Assembly: GCA_036971615.1 (NCBI GenBank)
Contig: JAYKKR010000007.1
Coordinates: forward strand, 372,001 to 436,000
DNA length: 64,000 bases
Origin: Amyloporia xantha
Taxonomy: Eukaryota > Basidiomycota > Agaricomycetes > Polyporales > Adustoporiaceae
Reading direction: 5' to 3'
Below the pieces are notes generated by a model. The model was not told the origin of the DNA, searched no databases, and was given only the letters and a program-made list of their open reading frames with translations. Position 1 is the first letter of the stretch, and every line of letters starts with the position of its first letter. The position numbers and the translations under genes were made by a program. Positions 45,736-57,831 of this stretch are shown here, one piece after another.

Positions 45736-46879
45736 GTTGCGACACTGTGGATCAATGAGCTGTTTCAGAAAGCGTATATCAATAAGCAGTACAGTCGGTG
45801 AGAGACGAACCGAGACAGAACTTCAAGACTCTGATATAATTTGCGAACGGGGAATACGAGAGAGCGAGAGAGAGAGATGGCGGGGGGAAAGGGAGATAAT
45901 AAAATGTCCGTCGTAATTGAACTATTCCGGCGAGTCCGTCTTATAGGGCTTTGTGTCTAAGCTCTGTCGCTGGCGCTTATATTTCCGCGATAGGACCATA
46001 TTCGGAATGCGGCGCTCTGCAGTAGCGCGCTCGAGGCGGGTACCTGGATTTGATACACACTCATCTGCCTGAGCTCGGTGCTCTGTTTTAAGTCCGGCTA
46101 GGAAAAGCAGAAAGCTCTACAAGCCTGAAATATCTTCTTCGCGGTTTGCAAGTTCTACTCTAATTATGCGGTGAACATATCTACAGGGAATTCACGCACT
46201 GAATGATTTGTTGTGCTGATGTGCTTGAGCAGTCTCTTTCTCTGTTGAAGAACTCTTGGTTACATACAAATAATAACAGGTTGGGATGCGGCATAATGGG
46301 TAAAGTCGGACACAACGAGCGATCTGCCAGTGACTCCAAGGGATACTCACCACATTCAGTCGAAGTGACGCTGATGCTCTCGAGTTCTTCACTCGCGCGA
46401 CCACACTGCAGCCGATTTTTCTTGGTCGATAATTGAAACTGTTTTTCCAATCCACACTGCGACCCGTCTCCAGAATTTGGACATCCTTCACCCTGAACTC
46501 GGGCTGCAGCCGATGCAAAATCAATCCGCGATGGACCTTCCATACATAGAAGGTCTTAAGCTTGACCCAAATCCGGCATTGCTAGGCATTGTCAGACCTT
46601 GTTCCCGTCTGGCAACCGAGAAGCCTAGACTTCAGAAGGCCCCCAAATACAACGTATTTCCTTGTTTGGAACAAGGTCGAATATTGTCGCTGAGTTGAAA
46701 TTTTTTGGAGGATATATCCCTGTGTCTTCAACACGGACTGGACGAGTTGTGACTCCTTGTTTTTCTACCAGCTCCCACCAAACCTTCTCTCGCGCGGTCT
46801 ATCCGTTTTTCGACCTACCCCTTCATTTATACTGAACTCACTCATCGTACAATTTTGTGCTCTAATTCTCTCTGCTAAG
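45736..46879. other. Divergent spacer peroxin / STE3
   Basis: 1.1 kb holding both promoters. Overlapping frames of about 70-120 codons exist at 46,180-46,700 on both strands; none has a recognisable domain. A pheromone precursor with a C-terminal CaaX box was looked for here on both strands and not found. Confidence 0.5.
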
Positions 46880-48491
46880 ATGGCTGTGGCATGGATTGTC
46901 CAGCAAAACCTGGTCATCGCCTTCTCGTTTATTGGGTTTGTTCTGGTCAGCATCCCGCTGTGTTGGCATCTAGAAGGTACGCCGAAAATCCTAAAGTCAC
47001 CGATTATATATCTGACATATTCTGAGCAGCTTGGAATATCGGCTGTATATTGTACATTTTTTGGACTGGCAGCCAATGCCTCATCCAGTTCATCAATGCC
47101 ATCGTCTGGAAAGACAACGCGATTAACTGGGCACCTGTCTGGTGTGATATAAGTGAGACATCTCCTTTTCTCCGTGCCAATAGTTCTAATCGCCAATTTG
47201 AAGCGTCGAGATGGATGATAGCATCCAGTGTAGGCATCACCACCGCGTCCCTCCTCATCAATCGCCGCTTGTACCACATAGCCAATATCACAACTGTCCA
47301 CACTACACGTGACGAGAGGCGCCGCATGATTATGATTGATCTGGCCATTGGTTTGGGTGTTCCTATTATTCAAGTCTTATTGTGTAAGTCCTTATGCAGA
47401 TATTAACGCGACGGCTATTGACACAGCATCCAGACTGGTTCATTCAAGGCCATAGATTCGACATAATCGAGGGCTTGGGATGCATATTTGTGATACCAAA
47501 CACCGTTCCATCCTGGTTCATATATTATATGTCGCCCATCTTAATCGGTCTCGTCTCGGCAGTCTATTGCAGTAAGTCAAACGTCGTTCAATTTGGGAAA
47601 TGTCGCAACTGACCGTCGCCCTAGGCTTAACTATACGAGCCTTTCTCAAGAGGCGGAAGCAATTGAACGAGCTTATGGGCTCTGGTAGCAACCTCAATTT
47701 CGAACGCTACTCCCGTCTCATGGCACTTGCTGCGGTGGAGATTTGTCTCACTGTCCCTCTCGGGATATACACGCTCGTTTATAACATCACGGCGACACCG
47801 ATCTACAAATGGGAAGGACTGGCAAACCTGCACTACGACTTTTCGGCCGTAGACCAGATTCCGGCTGTGGTGTGGCGTTCATCTACTCAAGTCGTAAACG
47901 AGGTAGCTTTCGACCAATGGTCCTGCATTGCCTGCGCTCTACTCTTCTTCGGTTTCTTTGGCTTTGCTCAAGAAGCTCGTAAGCACTATAGCCGCGCCTG
48001 GATCAAATTCGCGACACGGTTTGGTTTGCCCACTGATTTACATGAGCACTTCAAATCGAAGTGGTTTTCTGGGTCAGCACATTCCACACTTAACATTATT
48101 ACGTGCTTCATCTGAAACTTCTTTGTTCAGCCGAAAGCAGCCCACTCTCAACGGACAGGTTACCATCCCGACTTTCCTGCAGCAACCACGGCCAGACTCC
48201 CTCGCTGCGATATCGATATCAATCTCTCTCGGAGATGTGGGCTCAGACGGAAACGTCAAAGACAGCTATCCCCCTTCAACGCATTCTGCCGACTCGAGTA
48301 CATGCGTCTCCCACCCTGACCAGAAAGCTATGCAGCTGGCGGAGAAACGCGAAACCCCTCTTCCTCCTCTGCCACCATTGGTGTTCCCAGAGCCTGTCCT
48401 CGATATCAACTTTCGGTCACTGACAGCCTTCGAGCGGCCTCTGCCGGATGTACCATCATCCGTCACACATTCCATCATCGACATGGTCTGA
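46880..48491 (+). CDS. STE3: STE3-type fungal pheromone receptor (GPCR)
   Basis: Seven-transmembrane receptor for farnesylated peptide pheromone, about 448 residues. Exons: 46,880-46,976; 47,030-47,152; 47,204-47,383; 47,434-47,571; 47,625-48,072; 48,131-48,491, all in phase. Family hallmarks include the first helix ending PLCWHLEAWNIGC, the second with YIFWTGSQCLIQFINAIVWK, VWCDIT, SLLINRRLYHI, an IQGHRFDIIEGLGC loop, and LKRRKQLNELMGSGSNLN before helix six. The C-tail is S/P-rich and cytoplasmic. An in-frame region upstream of 46,880 could extend the N-terminus, but the short start fits the family. No pheromone gene was found within several kb, so this may be a receptor outside the mating-type locus. 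Confidence 0.93.
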
Positions 48492-50017
48492 CGTCACCTC
48501 AGCTCTACAGCTCGGTGCCAATTCAGCTGAAATCACACCGCAAGCGTGTCTGTTATAATTTGTCGACTTGTCGACACGCGGGTAGTTGTCTCAGTCTCAA
48601 CTGTATTTCTAGACGTGTGATAGTTTCCACCCTGAAGCATATCCTCTGTAGCATGCCGCTTAATGTCGCTCCTTCGTCTCATGTCCCAACGCTATCACAT
48701 GTTTGTGCAACCTTTGTATCATTATTACCCACTGTCCCTGTTCATAGACGCCGTCGAACTGTTGCAACGTCGCGGATAATCACATGTAATTTGATTGTCT
48801 CCGTTATCTCTCCTAGGCCTTGACTTAAGCTTCTTGAGCCATCGTCCAGGACTTGGACTGCATTCCGAGTCTGTCATTCAAAGTGGGTCTTGCTAACGAA
48901 GAAGCTATGGCAAAGGAGCAACCTCGGATGAAGCTCACGAGTACGATCGGCCCTGCGGAATTTGACATGGCAGGAAGTCTGGGAGCATATGGTAGACATT
49001 GACCTTGTGACTGTCGAACCTGCGAAGAGTTCTCAATTCAAGTTCAATCGCCAACCGGTATGATGACCTGTCTCAAGCCAGTACTACCGGCTTTCGGATT
49101 CACGGTCGCCATCACAAAGTCTGAAGCCTGTGCAGTGTGATTACATCAAGCTTCCACTTCATGTTTTCTGTTCACTGGCAGATCCCTGTCACATCTGCGA
49201 GGGTCCCAACGATATGTCAGACCTTTGGACCATGGGTTTCTCATATTGTAGGGTCGTAGCTCTCACGCCATGACATATACTAGCGAGCCGTGGCGCTGAT
49301 AGTGCGTTATTCTTTCACTGCGAAATTCTTGCAAGGGCGATCACGGCATCACTAATGGGGGCCTCAGCTTAACTAACGTGTCGGATGTTTCAGCCCATTG
49401 GTCCCTTGATAGGTCTATCCACATGATTCTACATGGGCATACCACATGCAGGTCATGTAACACGGCAGAATGCAAGAATCTCCTTCTAGACATTATTCCC
49501 AGTGGTACGATCCATTCTTGACCATAATTATCATGGTTCGGATTGATCTGCGTAGGACAGGTATACATTGCCTCGGGGCAAACACGCGGCCCGTTGTAGT
49601 AATGGCATCCGACTCACTCGTGTTCATCCCACCATCTCATGACGCAGCCGCGTATTTTCGCCACTGGAATGCTACCAATATACTGGATCAGACCCAGGCC
49701 AAGTGATGAATAGTCTGGAAGTGTCGGCGATTGTATAACGGCGAAGTACGTTTCTGGTGGCGGACAAACACGTCACAGCTCAAGACTGCTTCTTGTGGTT
49801 GGCTTTACGACCGCACCGCCGCATGCTCACAATAGGCTTCCGACCTGAACGAGGTCATCGCCAACATATGTGTGGAGCAATGTATCAGTCATTTGCATTC
49901 TCGTGAGAGCGCTGATTCTACAGGACTACGTTCTCGCATATAAATAATGTGCAGACACTGGGGAAAACATCGGCCTAGGTGCATATTCCTGCCCGTATTC
50001 ACGGTTCAATCACGCCA
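48492..50017. other. Gene-free spacer STE3 - carboxylesterase
   Basis: 1.5 kb with no coherent frame. Short sequences were searched on both strands for CaaX pheromone ends; no convincing candidate. Confidence 0.5.
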
Positions 50018-52523
50018 ATGCTGAACCTGCTATTGACTCAATCGCTCATGATGGTGGGACAGCTCTTGGCCAGCCCCGTCGTGCCCCGAGACACGGACCC
50101 GATCGTGGCTTTGTCTTATGGATCATTCCAAGGCTTCACTGCAGGCAACGTCGACTCGTTTCTTGGAATTCCATTTGCCCAACCACCGTATGTTTTTGGA
50201 GCCGCTCCCTTTTTTCAGAAAGAGTGATATCCAGGGCTCTTGTCTAGAGTTGGAAACCTGCGGTTCGCACTTCCTCAGCCGCCAGAGTCCTTCGAGGGAG
50301 TTCAAGCAGCAGTAGCATTCGGTCCTGCATGCCCACAGCAAGGAATTGCCCTTCCAGAAAGCGCGCCCGTCAACTTGAACTTTTCCGTTCCGTATGTTGG
50401 ATCGATCATCTCCGAGGATTGTGAGTTTGATCGGAGCGCATTTGGGCGCAATATTGACTATCTTCAGGTCTGTCCATTAACATATTCAGGCCCGCCAATA
50501 CATCTGCAGGCGACCAACTTCCTGTGATTTTCGTAAGTCATAGAACATCATTTCATTACACCCTGTACTGATTGGGTATAGTGGATTTTTGGAGGTACAT
50601 TTTGGCTTTTCCTGCGATCTTCATATGACTTACGCTTCTTATCAGGTGCTTTCGAGATTGGAGACTCTGCGCTTAACCCTGGCGATGTGATAGTTGAACG
50701 TTCACTCGTGCTGGATGAACCTGTTATATTTGTTTCGCATAACTATCGTCTAAACGGTGACCACCACAACCGTCACCTTCCGAAGTCCGTTCTGATGCTA
50801 CTTTTGGGTAGCGTTTGGCTTTTTGGCCGGGCAGGAGGTGCAAGACGCTGGGTTGACAAACGTGGGACTTCGAGACCGTACGTACTTACCAGCACAAGAT
50901 GGAAGTATCACCCATGTAGACTCATACTTGAATGCCCTTGCAGAGCGCTTTGCGCTTGAATGGGTCAATCAGTACATCTCTGAATTCGGAGGCGATCCTG
51001 ATAAGGTTATCATGTAAGTGGACTGTACAATGCATTGAATCTAGATTAACTTCAGGTCGATGTGATAGATGGGGCGAGAGCGCCGGTGCTTATTCCGTCG
51101 GCGCGCACCTCGCCTGGGATGATGGGAATACGGAGGGGCTATATCGAGGCGCGGTCATGGCAAGTGCATACAATTTATGTAGTCTGTGACAGTTAATCAT
51201 GTGAATTTTAGGAATCGGGCTCTCCAATACCGTTGCGGACAGTCGTTGATGGGCAGCCCTACTATGACCAGCTTGTCGAGTACGCAGGTTGTTCCGGAGA
51301 AGCAGACACATTGACGTGTCTTCGCAACGTACCTTACGAGCAGCTGATCACCGCTGTCACTTTGACACCAAGCTTCTTCAGCTACCAAAGTCTCGATCTG
51401 GCATGGGAGCCACGGATCGATGGCGATATTCTCACTCAAAGCGGGCTACGGTATCTGCAGTCGGGTGAGTTTGCGAAGGTGAGCCTTATGGTGATTTCAG
51501 CGCCGTCGTTCTCACGAATGTACAAAAACCTCTAGGTCCCGATTATCACAGGTGACTGCGACGATGAGGGAACGCTGTTTTCCTTCACCAACTTGAATGT
51601 CACGTTCGTCTTCGACAGCTTCGAAACCTCTATGCCGCTCACACTTCCTCTTCAGGACTGACGAGGAATTCCTCGATTATGTACAGGAGTAGTATGTTAT
51701 ACACCGACTGTCTGATAGTGCAGCGGACTGACGGCCCCTGAAATAGCTATATGATTGGCAATGTTACATCATCCCAGCTCGCTGCGATCGGGGAAGCATA
51801 CCCTGCTGACCCAAGCGATGTACGTATGATTGAACTGTTGCATATATGTTGTGAACACGTATCTCCTTCATAATAGGGTTCGCCCTTCGACACAGGTATT
51901 CTAAACGTTTTAACGTGAGTAATAGACATGTGTTTATATCATCTTCCTCTCACTTCCGTGTCTAACAGCCCCGAGAACAAACGACTTGCGGCCTTTCAAG
52001 GCGACTGGATGTGGCAAGCACCTCGTCGATTTACCTTAGAGACTGTGTCAAAGACACAAGACGCCTGGGCATACCGTAAGCAGTGTTGCGATTGTGATAC
52101 TTACTAGGGGAATCTGACATTTCATTGGTGTGATTAGTTTACCAGCGTAACAAGGCCACTCCTTATCTGGGCTCTTACCACTCATCCGATTTGACCGAAT
52201 TCTTCGACGCAATCGACTATATTGGATCGGACATAATTAGTTCGTCTTCAAATAGATGCCTCGACGTATACATGCTGATTTTGTTCTGTGTCGTGCTCCG
52301 CTCAGTCAACTTTGCGACTAATCTCAACCCCAACGCGCCGGAAAGCCTGCCTGCGGGAATTAGCTACCTCTCTGGTATCAACTGGGAGCAATGGGGCTCT
52401 GACCCCTCCGCCCCGCCTCTGCTGACATTTATTGATCCACCCCCACTGATCGAAATCACGACGGACACATTCAGGGCGGATGCCATGACCGTGCTGATAG
52501 ATATAGCATTACAGATGGAATGA
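50018..52523 (+). CDS. Secreted type-B carboxylesterase/lipase
   Basis: Serine esterase of the cholinesterase-like family, about 555 residues from sixteen exons: 50,018-50,187; 50,248-50,420; 50,468-50,532; 50,582-50,594; 50,646-50,756; 50,812-50,877; 50,944-51,013; 51,069-51,159; 51,212-51,478; 51,536-51,603; 51,656-51,691; 51,747-51,819; 51,877-51,914; 51,969-52,075; 52,138-52,239; 52,306-52,523. Phases agree throughout. A hydrophobic N-terminus (MLNLLLTQSLMMVGQLLA) is the likely signal peptide. Motifs: FLGIPFAQPP, SEDCLSINI, the nucleophile GESAGAYSVG, AVMESGSP, and the histidine in GSYHSSDLTEFF. One intron (51,160-51,211) begins GC rather than GT. One exon is only 13 nt. Likely extracellular ester or lipid breakdown; exact substrate unknown. 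Confidence 0.92.
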
Positions 52524-53833
52524 ATGAACGCAAATGATTGCTGATGGTGGTGCATGAGACCGGTCGGCTCGCAGACAGTGGAGGCACGAGAGGTCGGGCG
52601 AGAGATGCCCGTGCATGACGAGATTATTGTTTCATGGCCTGTGGAAAATGTGACTACTCGTTCCATTGACATTAGGATGAATTCAGGTCTGCTTTTGCTG
52701 GAGCGAGGAACTGTCCAAATAATGCTAATTCCTGGCACCTGGTACCAAAAAACATTTCCGTAAAATTGCCACGGCTCGACGTGAGATAATCAACTGCCAT
52801 GGCCCTGTGCATTGGGGCTTTAGCGTGCCAATGACCTGGCTGGCCGTAAGGAATCACGGTAGATTTCGATCCCTGATGCGCAATGGAGGGATAATTCGGT
52901 CTCATCAACTTGGTCGCCCGGCGGTCAGACAGCAGGACGCGTAGGATCGGTTTGACAGGTGGAATCTGACAAGGGGAGAAGACGTACGAGCTACCTCAGC
53001 AATAATTCAATACTCTATCGTGCCTCACAGGAGGCGCGCTGCCCGTTGAACTTCCCGACATTTCCGACTCTGGAATGGACCACCGACATGAGTATATGCC
53101 CGTATGCAGAACTCACCATCATATCAGTAGAAAAGGCCAAGACTAATGATTCCTTGATCAATAACACATCCATAATCAATCCGAAATGATATGCAGACCG
53201 TATATCAGCGGTTGATAAGGCACAGGTCCGCAGGTGATTCATCGTCTGCATGACGTCCATGGATGACCGTCAGTCAGCGCAGACAGACAGATTCTGACTT
53301 TGACCAGTGAGGATTATTTCAAACATAGAGACCGTTTCAGAAGATTCGAAGAGTGCGTGTCTGAGAGGAATCAGTAGCACTGTGACGTCCGAACGGGAAC
53401 AGAAAGATATTCGGAGCGTCTAAAGAGTGTAGGAGATGAACAGATACAAGATGAAACGCATTTGCACTGGTCTCGACGGAACAGCCTTACGAGCAAGTCA
53501 AGTCTTCGTCGTCGTCGACTCTTCGAGGTCTGCCTTGACCTTCACAGCACGTGCGGCTGCGGCTGCTACTCCCTTCTCCATCCCACTCTCCCTCATCCGA
53601 GCATTGTAGACCTCACAGACGCGCCCATTTCGCGTCGAAACTTATTCGAGAGCAAGCAGCGGGATAACCATCTGGCACTTCTCGCCTTGCGGACTATCAG
53701 AACGCAGTCGTCGTCGATAGGTTCCACCAATCTTGTTGCCGTCGCTGCCATTGACCGCCAAGGTATGTCTTGTAGTCTGTAGTAGTCCTGATTCTGTACT
53801 CAATCGTGGCTCATTTCATCAGTTTCTTCTGCG
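52524..53833. other. Spacer carboxylesterase - AVL9
   Basis: No gene supported. A likely 5' UTR intron of AVL9 is visible (about 53,763-53,821, gtatgt...catcag), so transcription probably starts before 53,763. Confidence 0.5.
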
Positions 53834-56800
53834 ATGCCATCTCCGTTTGACGACTCCTCGCCTGCGCATGCGCTTAACTCCCATTTTTTACTACATCACG
53901 AGCCCGAAGACGAACCACAAGCTGCAATCTCTGATTTAGCCTCCTCCGACGGTGACACTGCTTCTCAACGTTCTATTGCACTCTCCTCTCCCCCGCGCTC
54001 TCCCCGTATACCCATCCCGTTGGACCTTGAGAAAGAGGACCATCAGCCTACCGAACAGACTCACATATCGCTTGTCCGCGAAAGCCTCTCGTTTTCTAAG
54101 CGCAACACACTCGATACCGACTTCAGCTCAGAGGCTGACGATGACCGCAGCTTCTTTGCTCGTAAATTGGATGAGGGGGAGTCGCCCATCTCCAGTGTTG
54201 CACCGTCAATGGATGACCGGCAAAAGATCCCGAGTGCTACACCTGTGACGCCTGCGTTCGCGTCTCCGCCGCCCTCACGGCCACTGGCGGGCTTTCGGGG
54301 CAAGAGTGATACAGAGAGTGTTGCGTCATTTGGCTCTGAAGGGACTTCATATTCGAAGAAGGCACGTCCAGAATCTTTACTGCCGCAGGCAACCGAAGGA
54401 CCACTTGTGCTCGGAATAGCACTAGTCGATTTCGACCATCTTGTACGTCCGCCTAAATGGGTTGAATGCACTAATTGACCTCGTATCAAGGTCGGACCCA
54501 AGATTGAATACACAGTTTCAAAGGGTGCCCTATTCGAGGATGATGAGATAGTGAAGATTCTGCCTTTCCTCGCGCTGCCCGATGGTGCCCACCTGGTAAG
54601 CTTTCTCGCGTTTTCCTGTCCTTAGCTAACTCATTGTCATGTTCAGTCGTCGGAAGACTACTCATATTTCCACCTTGTGCCCTCGATGTCACCGAATCCC
54701 ACTACTATCTTTGGGATTTCGTGAGTATAGCGATGGCAACGTACCGATTTTGCTTCTTACATGTACACAGATGCAATCGGCAAATCAGCACATCGGAATT
54801 ACTGGTGAAGGACGCAGACGTAACGCGATCGACTGTACAGAAAGCAGTCGTTGTGCTTGCCTCAAAGCCCCTCTTCGGACTAGTCCGGTTCGTTTGAATA
54901 TTCACTTGTCATATACATACCTTCATATCCTCGCAGTGATCGGCTGGGAGTCATCACACGAGCCCTGTTCGAGCAACGCGATTTCTCCGACATGAGCATC
55001 CTGGATGACTTCTACGTATCATTGCAGAATTCGCTTCGCAGCCAGATGACTGAGAGTGGACTGTACATGGGTGCGTTTTGTCATCTTACGGGTGTCCATT
55101 TTCTCACTTTACATATACAGGAACCAGTCTGTGAGTCCAGTTACGTGCATTTGGTGGAGATAGTGCTAATTGATCCAGACGAGAGTTGGTACACACGTTC
55201 CGGCAACGGACATTAGTTCTTCTGAAGGCGCTGATGTTGCAAAAGAAGGTACTTCCACATTATGTTTATTATGACCATCTACTTACATGTGTTATTCAGA
55301 TCATGTTCTATGGTCATCCAGTCGAACGGCTGTGCACATATCAGTACTCCCTTGTTACGCTTGTTCCCGGTATGTAAATACCGGCTTTCATGGCATGCTA
55401 CGACCTGCTGAGTGAATGTTGTCCAGGTCTTCTACAGCACCTTGATGACTGCGGGTCACCACCACTCGCTGCGCGTGCGCTAACACTTTCCAGACCTACA
55501 TCATTGCGGACGTCCGATCATAAGAGCATGATGGCATATATCGGCTTACCCCTTGATCTGTTCGGCAAGGTACGATCATTGTGTTTCCACTTGCCCATAA
55601 TTGCATGAATGCTTAACATGATGATCGCAGGACGCATTCTTCCAGCCATATTTACCACTGCAGCAGCTTGATATGTTGAAAGACACGCAGAGTTGGCTAT
55701 GCGGGAGCACGAACACCATTGTCACGCAACAGAAGGAAGTCGACCTCCTTGTCAACGTATGTCGTATTATGTGGAGTTTTTACAGCTCTAACGGCTTGCA
55801 TCTGTAACAGGTTGAGAATGGGACGATGGAGTTCCGTGATCCTAAGCTAGAGCGGATCGCAGGGCTAACGGCCGCGGACAGAAAATGGATGGACGATATC
55901 GTGCGAGATGTGAACGACACGTACGTCGATGACCCAGCCAGGCCACTGGATATGCAGTAAGCTTCATTTGCTTACGTCGTAAATGTCTCCCGCTCACGAT
56001 GACATCAGCTTCAAAGGCAGTGACGACTACCTGAGACAGAAGGTGGGTGCGACGCCAAAGAAAGGAAAGGGGACAGTAGAGCTGACCTAGTTCGCATGCA
56101 GTTTGACGAGTACATCTCGGGGGCGCTCGCATCTGTGAAGTATGCCGCTTTTCTTACGAAGGCACAAGGCAGTGGTGTCGTAATCACAGATGGTCAAGGT
56201 ACTTCATGTCCTCTTTCCGCCCCTCATACCGAATTAAAACTGAAATGTAGGAGACCCACACTCTACCCAAGACTTCAATGCGCTCTGGATCAATGAGTTC
56301 AAGAAGACGAACGCCTACGAAGTCTGGGAGCGCGTGACAGATCCTCTCTTATTCGATATTGTCGAGGCACGGTATGTTTTCGTCACAGAGCCGATTTGAC
56401 AGCAAAGCCTAATCTGTACTCTTTCAGACATCCATGCAGCGAGAAACCTTCTGTTGTCGCTGATATCGGTTTGCGTTTATCCGAAGGCATCCAAGAGCTC
56501 AAGCTGGAACAACAGCTCGGTCCCACGCGGGAAGCCATCTCGCGGACCTTGACCGCAAGTTCATCTAACATCTTGAAAGCGATGGAAGGTGTTCGTGGTC
56601 GATGGATGTCACGGAATGCGAGCTCTTCCGATAGCAGTCAGAGCACGCCTGTCACATCTGCGACCAACTCGAATGACAGCTCTATGGGCTCGACCAGCAC
56701 CTCTAGCAGTGTGGACGAGATGGAGAAAGCAAATACTCGCGCGAATGGCTCACGTCCAGACTCTGTTGAGCTCCGAAGAGGGTCGTCCGACGGCCCGCGA

Positions 56801-57220
56801 CCCCAACAGCGCTCGAGCGGGCTGCGACCGCTGAGCATGGCAGTAACGCATCCTGTTCCAGCGCCGGCCGCACCACCCGCACCGCCCCCGGAACCGAGTA
56901 GGATTAGTGGATGGGTCGGGTCGTTTTTCGGACAGCGGGCGTCGCGGGTGTCCGTAGCATCCTCGCGGCGAGAGAGCAACTCTGCGGCGTCGGTACGCTC
57001 TCGTGGGTCCTCGCCAATGCCGCCATCCCCTATGCCGGAGAACGCCAGCAAAGCTGGGAGCGTTCATGGTGTCCACATCGAGGAGGAGTTGCCGCCAGGC
57101 CTGCAAGTGAAGAATCTGGACGAGTTGTACGGCACCAGTGAGCCCGCAGCCCGAGATGTCGAAGAGGACGAGCTGCATGAGTCGGAGTCCGAGCCAGCGG
57201 GCACTGGTTTTGCTATATGA
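53834..57220 (+). CDS. AVL9: AVL9-like DENN-domain trafficking protein
   Basis: Avl9 acts in late secretory transport at the Golgi; the family is related to DENN Rab exchange factors. About 882 residues from fifteen exons: 53,834-54,442; 54,491-54,595; 54,647-54,720; 54,771-54,887; 54,937-55,070; 55,121-55,130; 55,179-55,248; 55,300-55,369; 55,427-55,569; 55,631-55,756; 55,811-55,956; 56,009-56,042; 56,102-56,198; 56,251-56,371; 56,428-57,220. A disordered first 190 residues lead into VLGIALVDFDHLVGPKIEY, then FLALPDGAHLSSEDYSYFHL, FEQRDFSDMSILDDFY, LVLLKALMLQKKIMFYGHP, and SVVADIGLRL. The C-terminus is disordered, S-rich and then acidic. Exon six is only 10 nt and phase demands it. Confidence 0.93.
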
Positions 57221-57831
57221 GTGGGGAGATGGGCAAGATGACATTCGTTTCTTGTGTCGTTCTTTTGGGTATTATTATAGTGTTCAGTCCTTTGCATGTT
57301 CGCTCGCCTCCTTCATAGTTGCAATATTGACTCTCATCGCAGACCTCTCAGAGATCTGTGTCCGAACATCATCTGGAATGTACGTATAACTGCCTCGCAG
57401 TGGCCCCATGCACCACAAGAATCATGGTTCCTATCGCAGGCTGTCAGCGTCTAGTCTTGTCTCATTCAAACCGTGGCCCTTGTGCTCCAGTCGTCTTCAC
57501 GGTCTCACGTACCACTCCCCCGCACCGTTCTAGTTAGCGGTCCCCGTGAGTCTTGTCTCTGATCAGGCCTCAAGGAAGAGGGGTTTATAGAGCGCGCCTG
57601 ATAAAATTAATCTCTCTTTAGTCAGACGTACGCGGTCCTCAAGGTCTAAGGACGAGACACCGTTCTGCAGCTACAGTATCACTTAGCATTCCAACCCAAG
57701 TAACGTTCGGTACAGAGAACAGCACAACTCCAGGTGAGTTCTCGATTTTGCTGTGTTGAATGTCAGAGTGCTTGCTATAAGAACCTGACGAAGCTTGTAA
57801 CCTGGCTGTAGAGTTACTGTTCACACAAACA
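57221..57831. other. Spacer AVL9 - F-box gene
   Basis: About 610 bp without a coherent frame; expected to contain the AVL9 3' UTR and the F-box gene promoter. Confidence 0.5.

Noticed and set aside
45779..45793. Minus-strand short frame ending Cys-Thr-Ala-Tyr-stop, as a pheromone precursor
   Set aside because: T-A-Y is a poor CaaX tail, and there is no upstream Met-rich/acid precursor with a maturation site.
14900..46540. Similar tggattggaaaaa segments at about 15,030 and 46,445 (minus strand) as a dispersed repeat
   Set aside because: The match is about 30 bp with gaps and does not extend; it may be chance.
46181..46698. Overlapping frames on both strands upstream of STE3 as small genes
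   Set aside because: Both are open but neither has a recognisable domain or a supported intron pattern; likely chance frames in a promoter region.
49131..49142. Plus-strand Cys-Ala-Val-stop downstream of STE3
   Set aside because: Only two residues follow the Cys, so it is not a CaaX box, and no precursor-like frame leads to it.
53462..53782. 106-codon frame upstream of AVL9 as an extra coding exon
   Set aside because: It is low-complexity and ends at what looks like a 5' UTR intron donor; the AVL9 ATG at 53,834 suits the family.
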